Source of the DNA: Clostridiales bacterium UBA1777
Lineage (GTDB): Bacteria; Bacillota; Clostridia; Oscillospirales; Oscillospiraceae
Reading direction: 5' to 3'
Assembly (NCBI GenBank): GCA_002315275.1
Contig: DCGN01000001.1
Coordinates: 1-20,734, forward strand
Length of the DNA stretch: 20,734 bases
The position numbers were made by a program, and so were the translations under genes. The notes below the pieces were generated by a model. That model did no database searches. It was not told the DNA's origin and was given only the letters and a program-made list of their open reading frames with translations. Within the stretch, counting starts at the first letter, position 1. Each line of letters begins with the position of its first letter. Below, one piece after another: positions 7,496 through 16,868 of this stretch.

Positions 7496-7635
7496 GTTTA
7501 CATATTTTAATTTACATATCACTGTTAACATAGTATTATTTGCATATTATAGTTTACATACTTTAATTAACATATTTTAATATACATATTATAATTAACA
7601 TATTATTGTTTACATATAGTTATTTGCATGATATG
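7496..7635. repeat. Array of ten degenerate 14-bp direct repeats in an AT-rich divergent promoter region
   Basis: Ten consecutive units of exactly 14 bp run from 7496 to 7635 without a shift in phase. Examples are gtttacatatttta (7496), gttaacatagtatt (7524), atttgcatattata (7538), gtttacatacttta (7552), attaacatatttta (7566) and gtttacatatagtt (7608). The consensus is about RTTWRCATATTWTA, with the CAT at positions 6-8 kept in every unit. The 9-mer GTTTACATA opens units 1, 5 and 9, 56 bp apart. The array lies between the outward promoters of azlC and the Ig-like protein pair. The 372 bases between the two start codons hold no credible gene. Confidence 0.85.
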
Positions 7636-7667
7636 CCGTATTTTATTATGTTTTTTTGATTTTAATA

Positions 7668-7696
7668 GTGGAATTTTGAAATAACTATGTTATAAT
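7668..7696 (+). promoter_or_regulatory. Extended -10 promoter of the Ig-like protein pair
   Basis: A consensus TATAAT (7691-7696) is preceded by TGT, matching the extended -10 TGnTATAAT. The -35 position (gtggaa, 7668-7673) is poor, as is usual for extended -10 promoters or activator-dependent ones. The leader, about 7703-7776, includes the inverted repeat-core copy at 7713-7721. Confidence 0.6.
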
Positions 7697-7702
7697 GCAA
7701 TA

Positions 7703-7729
7703 TGTATATATTTATGTAAACTGTTTTAT
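7703..7729 (+). promoter_or_regulatory. Leader element shared with the region upstream of the CAT-like gene
   Basis: Twenty-seven bases match 2691-2719 apart from a 2-base gap and one substitution: TGTATATAT, then TTATGTAAACTGT, then N-TTAT. The TATGTAAAC core (7713-7721) is the reverse complement of the GTTTACATA core of the neighbouring 14-bp repeats. It lies just downstream of the predicted -10 box, where a bound protein would block transcription. Confidence 0.45.
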
Positions 7730-7776
7730 TGTCATCTCTCGGGGTTGAATTCTCTTATGAAGGAAAAGGAGGAAAC

Positions 7777-9111
7777 ATGAAAAAGAAGCAGATATCAATA
7801 TTTCTTCTGTCGGTCATGCTCATATGCCTGAGCATAGGGCTGTCAGCCGGCGCTTATGCCGACAACTCGACCTCGCTCACCATCTCAACCGCGACCAACT
7901 GGCAGTTTGATACGTCCACCGTCGGTAACGTAACTGCGCTGTCGGTTGCATCCGGTAAGCTCCCCTCCGGAATGTCACTCACTTACAGCGGCACGGCCTC
8001 TATATTAAGCGGTACGCCCACCGAAGCCGGAGCATTCGACGCTACAGTTCAGATCACGACCGATACCTCCGCCTCCTATATTGTAAATATCACCGTTAAG
8101 GTCACCGACGGCAAGCCCGCCATCACCAAGAATCCCACGGGCGAGACGGTAGATGAGGGCGGCAGCGCTAAATTCATCTCAAGGGCCGATAACTGCAAGG
8201 CTTTTGTCTGGCGCCTTGTCAGCGCAGACACCACTAATACCGTACCCGCTGCAGATGCGGCTGACTATTTCAAGGGTCTCAAGGTCGAGGGCACGGATAC
8301 CGATACGCTCGTTCTGTCCAACATTCCCGCTTCGCTGAACGGGTGGGCCGTGGAGTGCAAGTTCACCGGAAATGACGGCTCGCTCCTCTATTCCAACGGA
8401 GCGGTCATCCACGTCAATTCCGCAAAGCCCGCTTCTCCGAAGATATCCAATCAGCCCGCCGCGGCAACAGCCGAAATCGGCAGCGGCGTTACGCTCTCCG
8501 TAACCGCCTCCGCGGAAACGGGCTGCACTCTTACATATCAGTGGTATTCCTGCGATGAAAACAGCAAGGATAACTTAAAAGCCGTCAGCGGAGCTGTTTC
8601 CGCATCCTTCACTCCCCCGCAGACCGAGGGCACGCTTTATTACTGCGTAGATGTGTTTGCCTCGAAGGACGGTGTGAAAAGCGATGCCGTGCGCTCAAGC
8701 CTTGTTGAGGTAACTTACACTAAAGCCCCCGAATCCACTCCCTCTGCGGCTCCGGAGCCCGCTCCCGTTCAGACTGCGCCCCCCGCCGAGAGCGCCGCTC
8801 CCGCATCCGATGAAAGCAGCGGCACGGCCGGCGGAGATAACAGCGGAAGCTCTTCCGGCGAAAAGAGCGGCTCAGTCAAAAAAAGCACGCCGTGGTTTAT
8901 CTTTGTTATAATCGGTGTCGGCGTTATCGTTGTCTGTGTCGGCACGGCGATCATAGTCACCGCGACCGGCAAGGGCAAGTACGATGACGAGGTCATCCGC
9001 TGTCCGAGCTGCGGCTGGGAAAGCGATCCCGATGAGTCCACCCCGTACTTCTGCCCGAACTGCGGCCGTCCGTTCGGCGACAATGCACAAAGCAAAAACA
9101 CGAAAAAATAA
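7777..9111 (+). CDS. Ig-like surface protein with one membrane helix and cytosolic zinc ribbon (paralog 1)
   Basis: I recognise domains but no named gene. The 444 residues show, in order: a signal peptide (1-28, ending AYA), a putative-Ig/He_PIG-like domain (about 31-110, LPSGMSLT...LSGTP), an Ig-like domain (about 114-214), a second Ig-like domain (about 221-314, with YQWYS and an LYYCV strand), a Pro/Ala/Ser-rich stalk (about 315-370), a membrane helix (about 372-396) and a C-terminal zinc ribbon with Cys409/412 and Cys426/429 (CPSCG...CPNCG). The start at 7777 has a perfect AAGGAGG; an upstream ATG-like start at 7729 has no secretion signal. The topology implied is outside Ig domains and an inside metal-binding tail. 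It is followed 24 bases later by a paralog of the same layout. A sensor, adhesin or envelope-assembly role is guesswork. Confidence 0.85.
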   Translation: MKKKQISIFLLSVMLICLSIGLSAGAYADNSTSLTISTATNWQFDTSTVGNVTALSVASGKLPSGMSLTYSGTASILSGTPTEAGAFDATVQITTDTSASYIVNITVKVTDGKPAITKNPTGETVDEGGSAKFISRADNCKAFVWRLVSADTTNTVPAADAADYFKGLKVEGTDTDTLVLSNIPASLNGWAVECKFTGNDGSLLYSNGAVIHVNSAKPASPKISNQPAAATAEIGSGVTLSVTASAETGCTLTYQWYSCDENSKDNLKAVSGAVSASFTPPQTEGTLYYCVDVFASKDGVKSDAVRSSLVEVTYTKAPESTPSAAPEPAPVQTAPPAESAAPASDESSGTAGGDNSGSSSGEKSGSVKKSTPWFIFVIIGVGVIVVCVGTAIIVTATGKGKYDDEVIRCPSCGWESDPDESTPYFCPNCGRPFGDNAQSKNTKK

Positions 9112-9135
9112 TCGGCATTTTATGGAGCATCAGTA

Positions 9136-10422
9136 ATGAAAAAACTTCTTTCTGTTATAATAATCTTTGTCATGACAATATCGCTCATGACGGTCAGCGC
9201 GTCCGCTTTTTCGGACGAGCCCGACATAACAAAGGACTTCTCCGTCGGAGAGGTGGTCCTATGGAACTTTGCCGGCTCAGGCTATGCGAGAGACGTCAGC
9301 ATAATCGAGGGCGATCTGCCCGCAGGCCTTATATGCACGCGCGCGATAGGCTGGGGCACGCCGCTAATAAGCGGAGTCCCCATTGAAGAGGGCACGTTTG
9401 AGTTCGTGGTTCGCGTACAGCGCGGCAATTCCGCAAAGGAGTACGACATCGTCATAAATGTCGGCGGCGGATCCCCCTGGGGTGGAGTAATCCCCACCGA
9501 GGAGCCGGCAGAGCTTGAGATAACGAAGGAACCCTCAAGCGAGACTGTGAACGAGGGCGATACCGCATATTTTATCAGCTACTGCGACAACGCCAAAGAG
9601 ATGAACTGGGTCATCTCGGATCCATCCGGCGAGACTGAGTATGATGCCGACGAAGCCGCTGCTCATTTCCCCGGCCTCGTTATCTCAGGCGCGGATACCG
9701 ACACTCTCGAGCTCAGGAACATTCCGTATTCGATAGACGGCTGGCGTATTCAGTGCGTATTCAAGGGTGCAGGCGATGCTACCGCAAAGTCGAGCAGCGC
9801 GATAATCCATGTAAATAAACCCGCGCCCGATGCTCCGGTGATCGTTGATCAGCCCAAGAGCGGAAGCTACACCGTAGGCGAGAGCGCCGTGCTATCCGTT
9901 TCAACCGCCGCGAGCGATGCCGAGATGAAGTATCAGTGGTTCAGCTCCCCGATAAACGACGTGTCATCCATGTCCCCCGTTGCGGGCGCAACCTCCGCAT
10001 CCTTCACCGTGCCGCAGACAGAAGGCACCATGTACTACAGCGTGAGCGTTACGGCCACTAAGGACGGGCGCAGCAGCGAGGTCAAATACTCCGATGCCGC
10101 CGCCGTTACATACACCGCGGCAGTGCCGACACCCGTCATTACGCCGACCGCTACCGCATCACCGTCTCAGGCTGACAAGGGCGACGGAGGCAGCGATATA
10201 AACGGCAGCGATGCTTCCTCGGCGAAGTCCGAAAAAGAAGAAAGCCACAGCAGCTTTCTTTTCCTGCTTGCCGTAGCATTCTTCCTGCTCGCCGGCCTGA
10301 TTGTATTCCTTCTCGTTATGAGCAAACGGCGCACAAAAATAATGCGCTGTCCCAAATGCGGCTTCTCTCTCTCCGAGGGCACGGTCCAATGCCCCAGCTG
10401 CGGAGAACGGATAATCAAATAA
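9136..10422 (+). CDS. Ig-like surface protein with one membrane helix and cytosolic zinc ribbon (paralog 2)
   Basis: A 428-residue paralog of the preceding gene with the same domain order: signal peptide (1-24, ASA), He_PIG-like domain (about 30-110, LPAGL...ISGVP), Ig-like domain (about 127-227), Ig-like domain (about 233-327, YQWFS), Thr/Pro/Ser stalk (about 328-372), membrane helix (about 373-396) followed by a basic KRRTK stop-transfer, and zinc ribbon with Cys405/408 and Cys419/422 (CPKCG...CPSCG). The basic residues after the helix support a cytosolic tail. The middle domain is closest between the two (ITKEPSSETVNEG against ITKNPTGETVDEG; both end AVIHVN/AIIHVN). GGAG at 9124-9127 is 8 bases before the ATG. 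The pair should be one transcript, ended by the hairpin at 10441. Function unknown. Confidence 0.85.
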   Translation: MKKLLSVIIIFVMTISLMTVSASAFSDEPDITKDFSVGEVVLWNFAGSGYARDVSIIEGDLPAGLICTRAIGWGTPLISGVPIEEGTFEFVVRVQRGNSAKEYDIVINVGGGSPWGGVIPTEEPAELEITKEPSSETVNEGDTAYFISYCDNAKEMNWVISDPSGETEYDADEAAAHFPGLVISGADTDTLELRNIPYSIDGWRIQCVFKGAGDATAKSSSAIIHVNKPAPDAPVIVDQPKSGSYTVGESAVLSVSTAASDAEMKYQWFSSPINDVSSMSPVAGATSASFTVPQTEGTMYYSVSVTATKDGRSSEVKYSDAAAVTYTAAVPTPVITPTATASPSQADKGDGGSDINGSDASSAKSEKEESHSSFLFLLAVAFFLLAGLIVFLLVMSKRRTKIMRCPKCGFSLSEGTVQCPSCGERIIK

Positions 10423-10436
10423 CACCATGAGCATTG

Positions 10437-10476
10437 AAAAGCTCCGTCGAGAAATCGACGGAGCCTTTTGTTATTA
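10437..10476. terminator. Bidirectional terminator between the Ig-protein pair and the GNAT operon
   Basis: A perfect 10-bp stem (GCTCCGTCGA at 10441-10450 with TCGACGGAGC at 10455-10464) and a GAAA loop. CTTTTGTTATT follows on the plus strand, and AAAA precedes it, giving a TTTT tail on the minus strand. The genes on either side converge. Confidence 0.85.
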
Positions 10477-10920
10477 ATCAAGCGGCATTACGAATTCGCT
10501 TCCCAGCTTTATATCAAAGCCGAGGGAATTATACATTTTTTCATCGCACGGAGCGCAGCAGGCCGTTATTCCCGACGCGCCTATCTCCCCGCAATACTCT
10601 GCGGCGGCATTAATGAGGAGTCTCGCCACGCCCTTTTTTCTGTACTCGGGAGCAACGTAGAAATCCTCCAGAACAGCGTTATCTCTGCAAGCGAAGGTCG
10701 AAAACGCCGTCACTATGCTGCACATACCGACAAGCTCGCCCTCTGCCTTTGCGGCGAAGAATACTATCCTGCCTGCCGCGATCGCCTCGCGGAGCCTATC
10801 CTGCGCATCCTTTTCCATAGGCTCCTCGCCGATATCCTTCAGGTACGCCTGCTCTGTCTCAACGAGCTTCGCAAAGTCCTTTAAATCGAATTTCTCAACA
10901 ACTGCGGTTTTCTCAGTCAC
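10474..10920 (-). CDS. GNAT family N-acetyltransferase
   Basis: A 148-residue single-domain GNAT protein. The acetyl-CoA binding motif A is at about 86-103 (EDFYVAPEYRKKGVARLL, with RxxGxA), followed by a C-terminal MYNSLGF (129-135) typical of motif B. The start is a GTG at 10920 with TGAGGA upstream that overlaps the stop of the preceding gene. It transfers an acetyl group to an unknown amine. Third of three consecutive GNAT genes after an HD-domain gene; it is the last gene before the terminator at 10441-10464. Confidence 0.85.
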   Translation of the reverse strand: MTEKTAVVEKFDLKDFAKLVETEQAYLKDIGEEPMEKDAQDRLREAIAAGRIVFFAAKAEGELVGMCSIVTAFSTFACRDNAVLEDFYVAPEYRKKGVARLLINAAAEYCGEIGASGITACCAPCDEKMYNSLGFDIKLGSEFVMPLD

Positions 10921-10929
10921 GGTATTTCC

Positions 10930-11367
10930 TCAAACTTTCAGCACAAAATTCTCGGGTTCTTTTTCTTCAAAGCCCACGGAGGCAAACATTTTTCTGCTCT
11001 GGTGATTGAACGGGTAGATCGTCGCCGTAAGCTCCGTCATGCCCTTCTCGCGAGCAAGCTTAATTATTTCGCCGACAGCTCTTCTTCCGAGATGTCTGTT
11101 CTGCCACGCGTGGCTTACGACTATGCATATCTCGCCGTCATTTTTAAGCGTGATGTCACCGACGGGCACGCCGTCATATGCGATGTAAAAGCAGTCTCCC
11201 CGCTCGCAGAGATACTCATACATATTCCTGAGAAGCTCAAGATCGTACGGCGTGTCGCGGTTATCGCACTGGCGGCAGATGTCCCGATCCTGATACCACG
11301 GAAGCGTGATATCATATGCCGGATAATACGGCACGAGCGAGAGGTGCCCGTCTATTTCTCTTATCAT
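10930..11367 (-). CDS. GNAT family N-acetyltransferase
   Basis: A 145-residue GNAT protein. Motif A runs at about 82-100 (IVVSHAWQNRHLGRRAVG), with R-x-x-G-x-x-A in place of the commoner RxxGxG/A, and motif B ends NHQSRKMFASVGF (121-133). The N-terminus has an unusual Cys/Tyr/Trp-rich stretch (PWYQDRDICRQCDNRD, 23-38) that in related acetyltransferases helps shape the acceptor site. The ATG at 11367 overlaps the upstream stop as ATGA, so translation is probably coupled. The acceptor is unknown. Confidence 0.85.
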   Translation of the reverse strand: MIREIDGHLSLVPYYPAYDITLPWYQDRDICRQCDNRDTPYDLELLRNMYEYLCERGDCFYIAYDGVPVGDITLKNDGEICIVVSHAWQNRHLGRRAVGEIIKLAREKGMTELTATIYPFNHQSRKMFASVGFEEKEPENFVLKV

Positions 11368-12161
11368 TTGAAGCGGTACTCTCCCTGCGAAAACAGTTTC
11401 TTAAAGCCGAGCGAAAGGTACAGATGATACGATATCGGGTTTTTCTGATCGACATTCAGCGTTGCGATATAGCCCTTGTCCAATATCTCATTCTTGACTG
11501 CGTTGACGGCCTTTCTCGCGTAGCCTTTGCCTCTGTACTCGTCACGCGTATATACGCTGACGATTTTCATGGAAGTCTCCGTCTCCGCTGTAAGCGCCGC
11601 AGTAGCGACTATTCTTCCGTCCGCCCTGATTATTCTGTATTTGCCTATATTCCGTCTGATCTGCTCCTTGTCTAAGCTTTCTGTCAAGCCGCAGTCAACG
11701 AGAAAATGCTGCATACAATAGGCGATCTCCTCCAGATCCGCCTCCGTCGCAGTCTCGACATAGGGATCGGTCGGCGCTGTTTTCTCGCGGCATTCCATAA
11801 AGTCCATTCCGAGCGCCTTGATAAGCTCAAGCCCGCGCCGATGCTTCATATAGTCTGTCAGCGCTGCGCCGACAGCATCGTCACAAAGAATATGGTCTAT
11901 TACGCACCCGCGCTCATACATGAAATTAAAAAGCTCGGGAATAAGCTCTCCGTCACCGAAAAGCAAGACGGAAAACGGGTCTGCCCGCATGGTCAGCAAG
12001 CGCTTTCCTCCGTTCTCGGCAGAATAAGCGTAGTTCTTTTCGGTTATCTCTGTCACTAACTTCCCGTCAATATGGAAGAAGGCCGTCAGATACTTGTTCG
12101 TGTCGAGAAACTCTGCGTATCTCTCCACAAGCTCCGCTCCGTTATTATACTCTGTTATCAT
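11364..12161 (-). CDS. Two-domain GNAT N-acetyltransferase
   Basis: 265 residues. The C-terminal half (about 135-265) is a GNAT domain with motif A VSVYTRDEYRGKGYAR at 201-216 and motif B NPISYHLYLSLGF at 241-253. The N-terminal half (1 to about 130) has no motif I recognise; its layout suggests a degenerate GNAT-like half, as in double-GNAT proteins, but that is inference. The start ATG at 12161 has GAGGTG upstream, overlapping the stop of the HD gene, with 4 bases between the two reading frames. Acceptor unknown. Confidence 0.82.
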   Translation of the reverse strand: MITEYNNGAELVERYAEFLDTNKYLTAFFHIDGKLVTEITEKNYAYSAENGGKRLLTMRADPFSVLLFGDGELIPELFNFMYERGCVIDHILCDDAVGAALTDYMKHRRGLELIKALGMDFMECREKTAPTDPYVETATEADLEEIAYCMQHFLVDCGLTESLDKEQIRRNIGKYRIIRADGRIVATAALTAETETSMKIVSVYTRDEYRGKGYARKAVNAVKNEILDKGYIATLNVDQKNPISYHLYLSLGFKKLFSQGEYRFK

Positions 12162-12165
12162 GTTT

Positions 12166-12828
12166 TCACCTCAAAAGCTTATCAATACTGCTGTTTTCTA
12201 TCTGCGCATTGAGCTTCCCGATAAATCCGAGTCGGTAGTCTATCTTCTCTCTCCACAACTCTGTAGCAGTCACCGTGCCGAACTCCATAGCCCTCAGCCT
12301 TGTCAGTCCGGCAAGGTGCTTATCGCAGTATGCCTTCTGATCTTTGATAGATAAGTTTACATAATCCTTGAAATGCAGGTTCTCGTACAGTCTGTACACG
12401 TCAAGCCTGTCGATATTATCCGCGTCACCGACGGTCAAGGCAAGGGGCGTGCGTTCGCCTTCGAAATCGGCTTTGTCATCGACATGAATGGCAATGCCAT
12501 AGCACATCTCGGCAACTTCAAGCTCGGAATAGCCGAGCTCCGAAAGAAACGGGCGGGCTATCTCGGCGCCGTAGCGCCCGTGGTTCCTGAAATCCTCACG
12601 CTCGGTATACTTTATTGCATAGCCGACATCATGCAGAATACAGGCAACAACGCATTTTTCCTCGTCAAAGCCCTCCCGTAAGGCTATCTCTCTGCCGATA
12701 TTGGCAACGCGGAGGGAGTGCTCTATTCTGTAATCCATCGCCCTCCGGCCGATATCCTCATATTGCTCCATAGGGGCGAGCTTCTCTCTCAGAAATTGCT
12801 CCGTTCTGCGGATGATCTCTTCTCTCAT
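12166..12828 (-). CDS. HD-domain metal-dependent phosphohydrolase
   Basis: 220 residues. The HD signature is His37 (IEHSLRVA), His66-Asp67 (ACILHDVGYAIK), further histidines at 83 and 115, and an Asp in GDADNID (about 135-137), the normal metal-binding order. HD proteins hydrolyse phosphate esters or nucleotides; this small single-domain type cannot be tied to a substrate from sequence. First gene of an HD-GNAT-GNAT-GNAT operon, beginning just after the terminator of the preceding unit. The Shine-Dalgarno is weak (GAAGAGAGA), so the ATG at 12828 is likely but not certain. Confidence 0.82.
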   Translation of the reverse strand: MREEIIRRTEQFLREKLAPMEQYEDIGRRAMDYRIEHSLRVANIGREIALREGFDEEKCVVACILHDVGYAIKYTEREDFRNHGRYGAEIARPFLSELGYSELEVAEMCYGIAIHVDDKADFEGERTPLALTVGDADNIDRLDVYRLYENLHFKDYVNLSIKDQKAYCDKHLAGLTRLRAMEFGTVTATELWREKIDYRLGFIGKLNAQIENSSIDKLLR

Positions 12829-12846
12829 AATGTGTTTCTCTCTTCA

Positions 12847-12890
12847 AAATCAAACCGGGCGCAAACCTTTAAAACGTTTCCGCCCGATAT
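12847..12890 (-). terminator. Probable terminator after the macrodomain-rhomboid-DUF523 genes
   Basis: A stem of 6 bp (CGGGCG at 12856-12861 with CGCCCG at 12881-12886) is extended by AAAC/GTTT after one mismatch. On the minus strand it is followed by GGTTTGATTTTG. It lies between the DUF523 stop and the HD gene start, so it splits the long minus-strand run into two units. Confidence 0.55.
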
Positions 12891-12911
12891 ATTATGTCGA
12901 CACAATTATCG

Positions 12912-13352
12912 TCAACCTATCAATTCCTTGATTCCGCTCTCTCCGATCACCTTTATCCCGTTTGCCTTAAGAAGCTCGGCTGTCACGCCGTCTCCCGGGA
13001 TAAGGCGCATTGAAAACGTACCGTCATATATTTCTCCCGCTCCGCAAGAGGGGCTTTTTTCCTTCAGCAGAGCCTCCTCACAGCCGTTTTCCTTCGCTGA
13101 TTGAAGCGCAATTTCAGCGCCTTTTTTATACTGCGCGGTCACGTCCCTGCCTGTGATTGACATTACTCTGCCACCGACTCTCTCGCTCGGATCGCGTGGA
13201 GTAGGCAGGCCGCCGTCCGCCTCAGGGCAGACGGGAATGAGCTCGTATTTCTCGCGAAGTGCCGAGAGTGTTTCCGCGTCAAGGGCGTTATTCCCTCCGC
13301 TGTATTTGCAGTCTCGCCCGATGAGGCACGCGCTGATAAGCAAGCTTTTCAT
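12912..13352 (-). CDS. DUF523 family protein (TudS-like, probable 4Fe-4S enzyme)
   Basis: 146 residues, the normal length for a stand-alone DUF523 protein. The conserved blocks are SACLIG with Cys9, CKYSGG with Cys15, CPEADGGLPTPRDPSE with Cys42, and KSPSCGAGEIYDGTF with Cys103. In TudS, the one well-studied member, three of these cysteines hold a 4Fe-4S cluster that removes sulfur from 2-thiouracil; here Cys9, Cys42 and Cys103 are the matching positions. A desulfidase role is by family only. The ATG at 13352 has AAGGAG upstream and overlaps the rhomboid stop as ATGA. An ATG further upstream (13391) would run into the rhomboid coding end without homology. Confidence 0.88.
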   Translation of the reverse strand: MKSLLISACLIGRDCKYSGGNNALDAETLSALREKYELIPVCPEADGGLPTPRDPSERVGGRVMSITGRDVTAQYKKGAEIALQSAKENGCEEALLKEKSPSCGAGEIYDGTFSMRLIPGDGVTAELLKANGIKVIGESGIKELIG

Positions 13353-13921
13353 TTTCCGCTCCTTAAGGCTATTCCGAGTACAGCGCCGCATATGCCGCCG
13401 ATAATGTGCGTGATCTGAGAAATATTATCCTTGAGCACAACGCCGTCGACTATTTCTCCTCCTATGTACAGAACAAGCACGAGGATAAGCGTTATCGGGA
13501 TACAGCCGTTTTTCATGCCCGCGAGTGATGACATCACTATCATCATGAACACGATGCCCGACGCGCCGAGAAGCGCCGTTCCCGGGAAAAAGAGCCACTG
13601 TACGAGCCCGGAGACGAGCGCCGTCAGCAATATCGCGCAGAACAGGCTGCGGCTGCCGTAGCGTTCCTCAAGCGGAGGGCCGACAACGAGCACCATCATC
13701 ATATTATTGATATAGTGCGTATAGTCCGCATGGCCGAGCACGTGCAGGAAAAACCGCGGATATGTAAGTACGTCTCTGAGCGATGAGCGGTAGACGGAGA
13801 AAAGGTGCGTCGTTGTCCATCCGCCCGTGAACCTGCCGAGCAGCAGCGCGCCGAAAGCTACCAACGCAAATGTCAGCACAACGGGCGCGTTATACTGCAG
13901 TTTAAGCACCCAACGCTTCAT
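13349..13921 (-). CDS. Rhomboid family intramembrane serine protease
   Basis: A 190-residue membrane protein with about six helices. The catalytic serine is in GASG (Ser121) and the catalytic histidine is His172 in ITHIIGGICG. HADYTHYINN (64-73) supplies the conserved region before the first core helices, with Asn72/73 near the oxyanion site. It would cut membrane-spanning substrates within the bilayer; those substrates are unknown. The start overlaps the macrodomain stop as ATGA and its own stop overlaps the DUF523 start, so the three are probably translated as a coupled set. Confidence 0.88.
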   Translation of the reverse strand: MKRWVLKLQYNAPVVLTFALVAFGALLLGRFTGGWTTTHLFSVYRSSLRDVLTYPRFFLHVLGHADYTHYINNMMMVLVVGPPLEERYGSRSLFCAILLTALVSGLVQWLFFPGTALLGASGIVFMMIVMSSLAGMKNGCIPITLILVLVLYIGGEIVDGVVLKDNISQITHIIGGICGAVLGIALRSGK

Positions 13922-14436
13922 CTGCTTCTCTCCTCATCAAGCGCCTTCTGATAGTAATCCTGTGTTCTCGAGTCAAAGCATACCATGCGCACGCGCTCAA
14001 GCGAGGGCTCCTTTGCCATAACGTCGAGGATCGTGCTTATTGCGATCTTTGCGGCTTTATCAATCGGGAAGCTGTAAACACCCGTGCTGATGGACGGGAA
14101 ATCAACTGTCCTGCACCCGTTTTCCACCGCAAGTCTGAGGCATGAGCGGTAGCAGGATTCGAGCATGGCGGGCTCGCCGAAGCTTCCCCCGTGCCATATC
14201 GGGCCGGGAGTGTGAATAACGTGAGCCGCAGGGAGGTTATAGCCGAGAGTTATCTTGGCCTTGCCGGTCTCGCAGCCGTGGAGCGTTCTGCATTCGGCAA
14301 GGAGCTGAGGGCCTGCCGCTCTGTGTATCGCTCCGTCAACTCCGCCGCCGCCCAGAAGCGAGCAGTTCGCGGCATTGACTATAGCGTCGACCTTCTGCTT
14401 TGTGATATCGCCGAGAATTATTTCTACAGCACCCAT
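13918..14436 (-). CDS. Macrodomain ADP-ribose / O-acetyl-ADP-ribose hydrolase
   Basis: A 172-residue protein consisting of a single macrodomain of the MacroD/YmdB type. Motifs: GDIT at 9-12, NAAN at 21-24, GGGGVDGAIHRAAG at 29-42 (catalytic loop), IHTPGPIWHGG at 74-84, and STGVYSFP at 117-124 that wraps the distal ribose. Such enzymes remove ADP-ribose from acidic residues or deacetylate O-acetyl-ADP-ribose in the cytosol. No ADP-ribosyltransferase (DarT or sirtuin type) is near, so it does not look like a toxin-antitoxin pair. The start has AAGGAGA upstream and lies 42 bases after the clpE stop with no clear terminator between. Confidence 0.92.
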   Translation of the reverse strand: MGAVEIILGDITKQKVDAIVNAANCSLLGGGGVDGAIHRAAGPQLLAECRTLHGCETGKAKITLGYNLPAAHVIHTPGPIWHGGSFGEPAMLESCYRSCLRLAVENGCRTVDFPSISTGVYSFPIDKAAKIAISTILDVMAKEPSLERVRMVCFDSRTQDYYQKALDEERSR

Positions 14437-14478
14437 GATTTTCTCCTTTTCTTATGTGGCGTTTTCCAGCCTTCGAAG

Positions 14479-16806
<2,328 letters not shown>

Positions 16807-16868
16807 ATTTTGCTCCTATTTTGATAAAAAACTACTAATACTATACGCCGCACGGCGCTTGGATATCA

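Noticed and set aside
7392..7580. A 62-codon plus-strand frame running into the 14-bp repeat array.
   Set aside because: It covers the azlC start and promoter on the other strand and encodes a repeat translation only; no ribosome site.
12355..12363. Another GTTTACATA, inside the HD-domain gene.
   Set aside because: It is an ordinary coding sequence match with no neighbouring repeat units, so I take it as chance and do not count it with the control elements.
13918..14436. The macrodomain as antitoxin of a DarTG-type pair.
   Set aside because: No DarT-like ADP-ribosyltransferase is next to it; the neighbours are a rhomboid protease and clpE.
16846..16857. CGCCGCACGGCG palindrome before clpE as a terminator or operator.
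   Set aside because: Too short a stem, with the T-run about 18 bases away; does not match CIRCE or a CtsR box.
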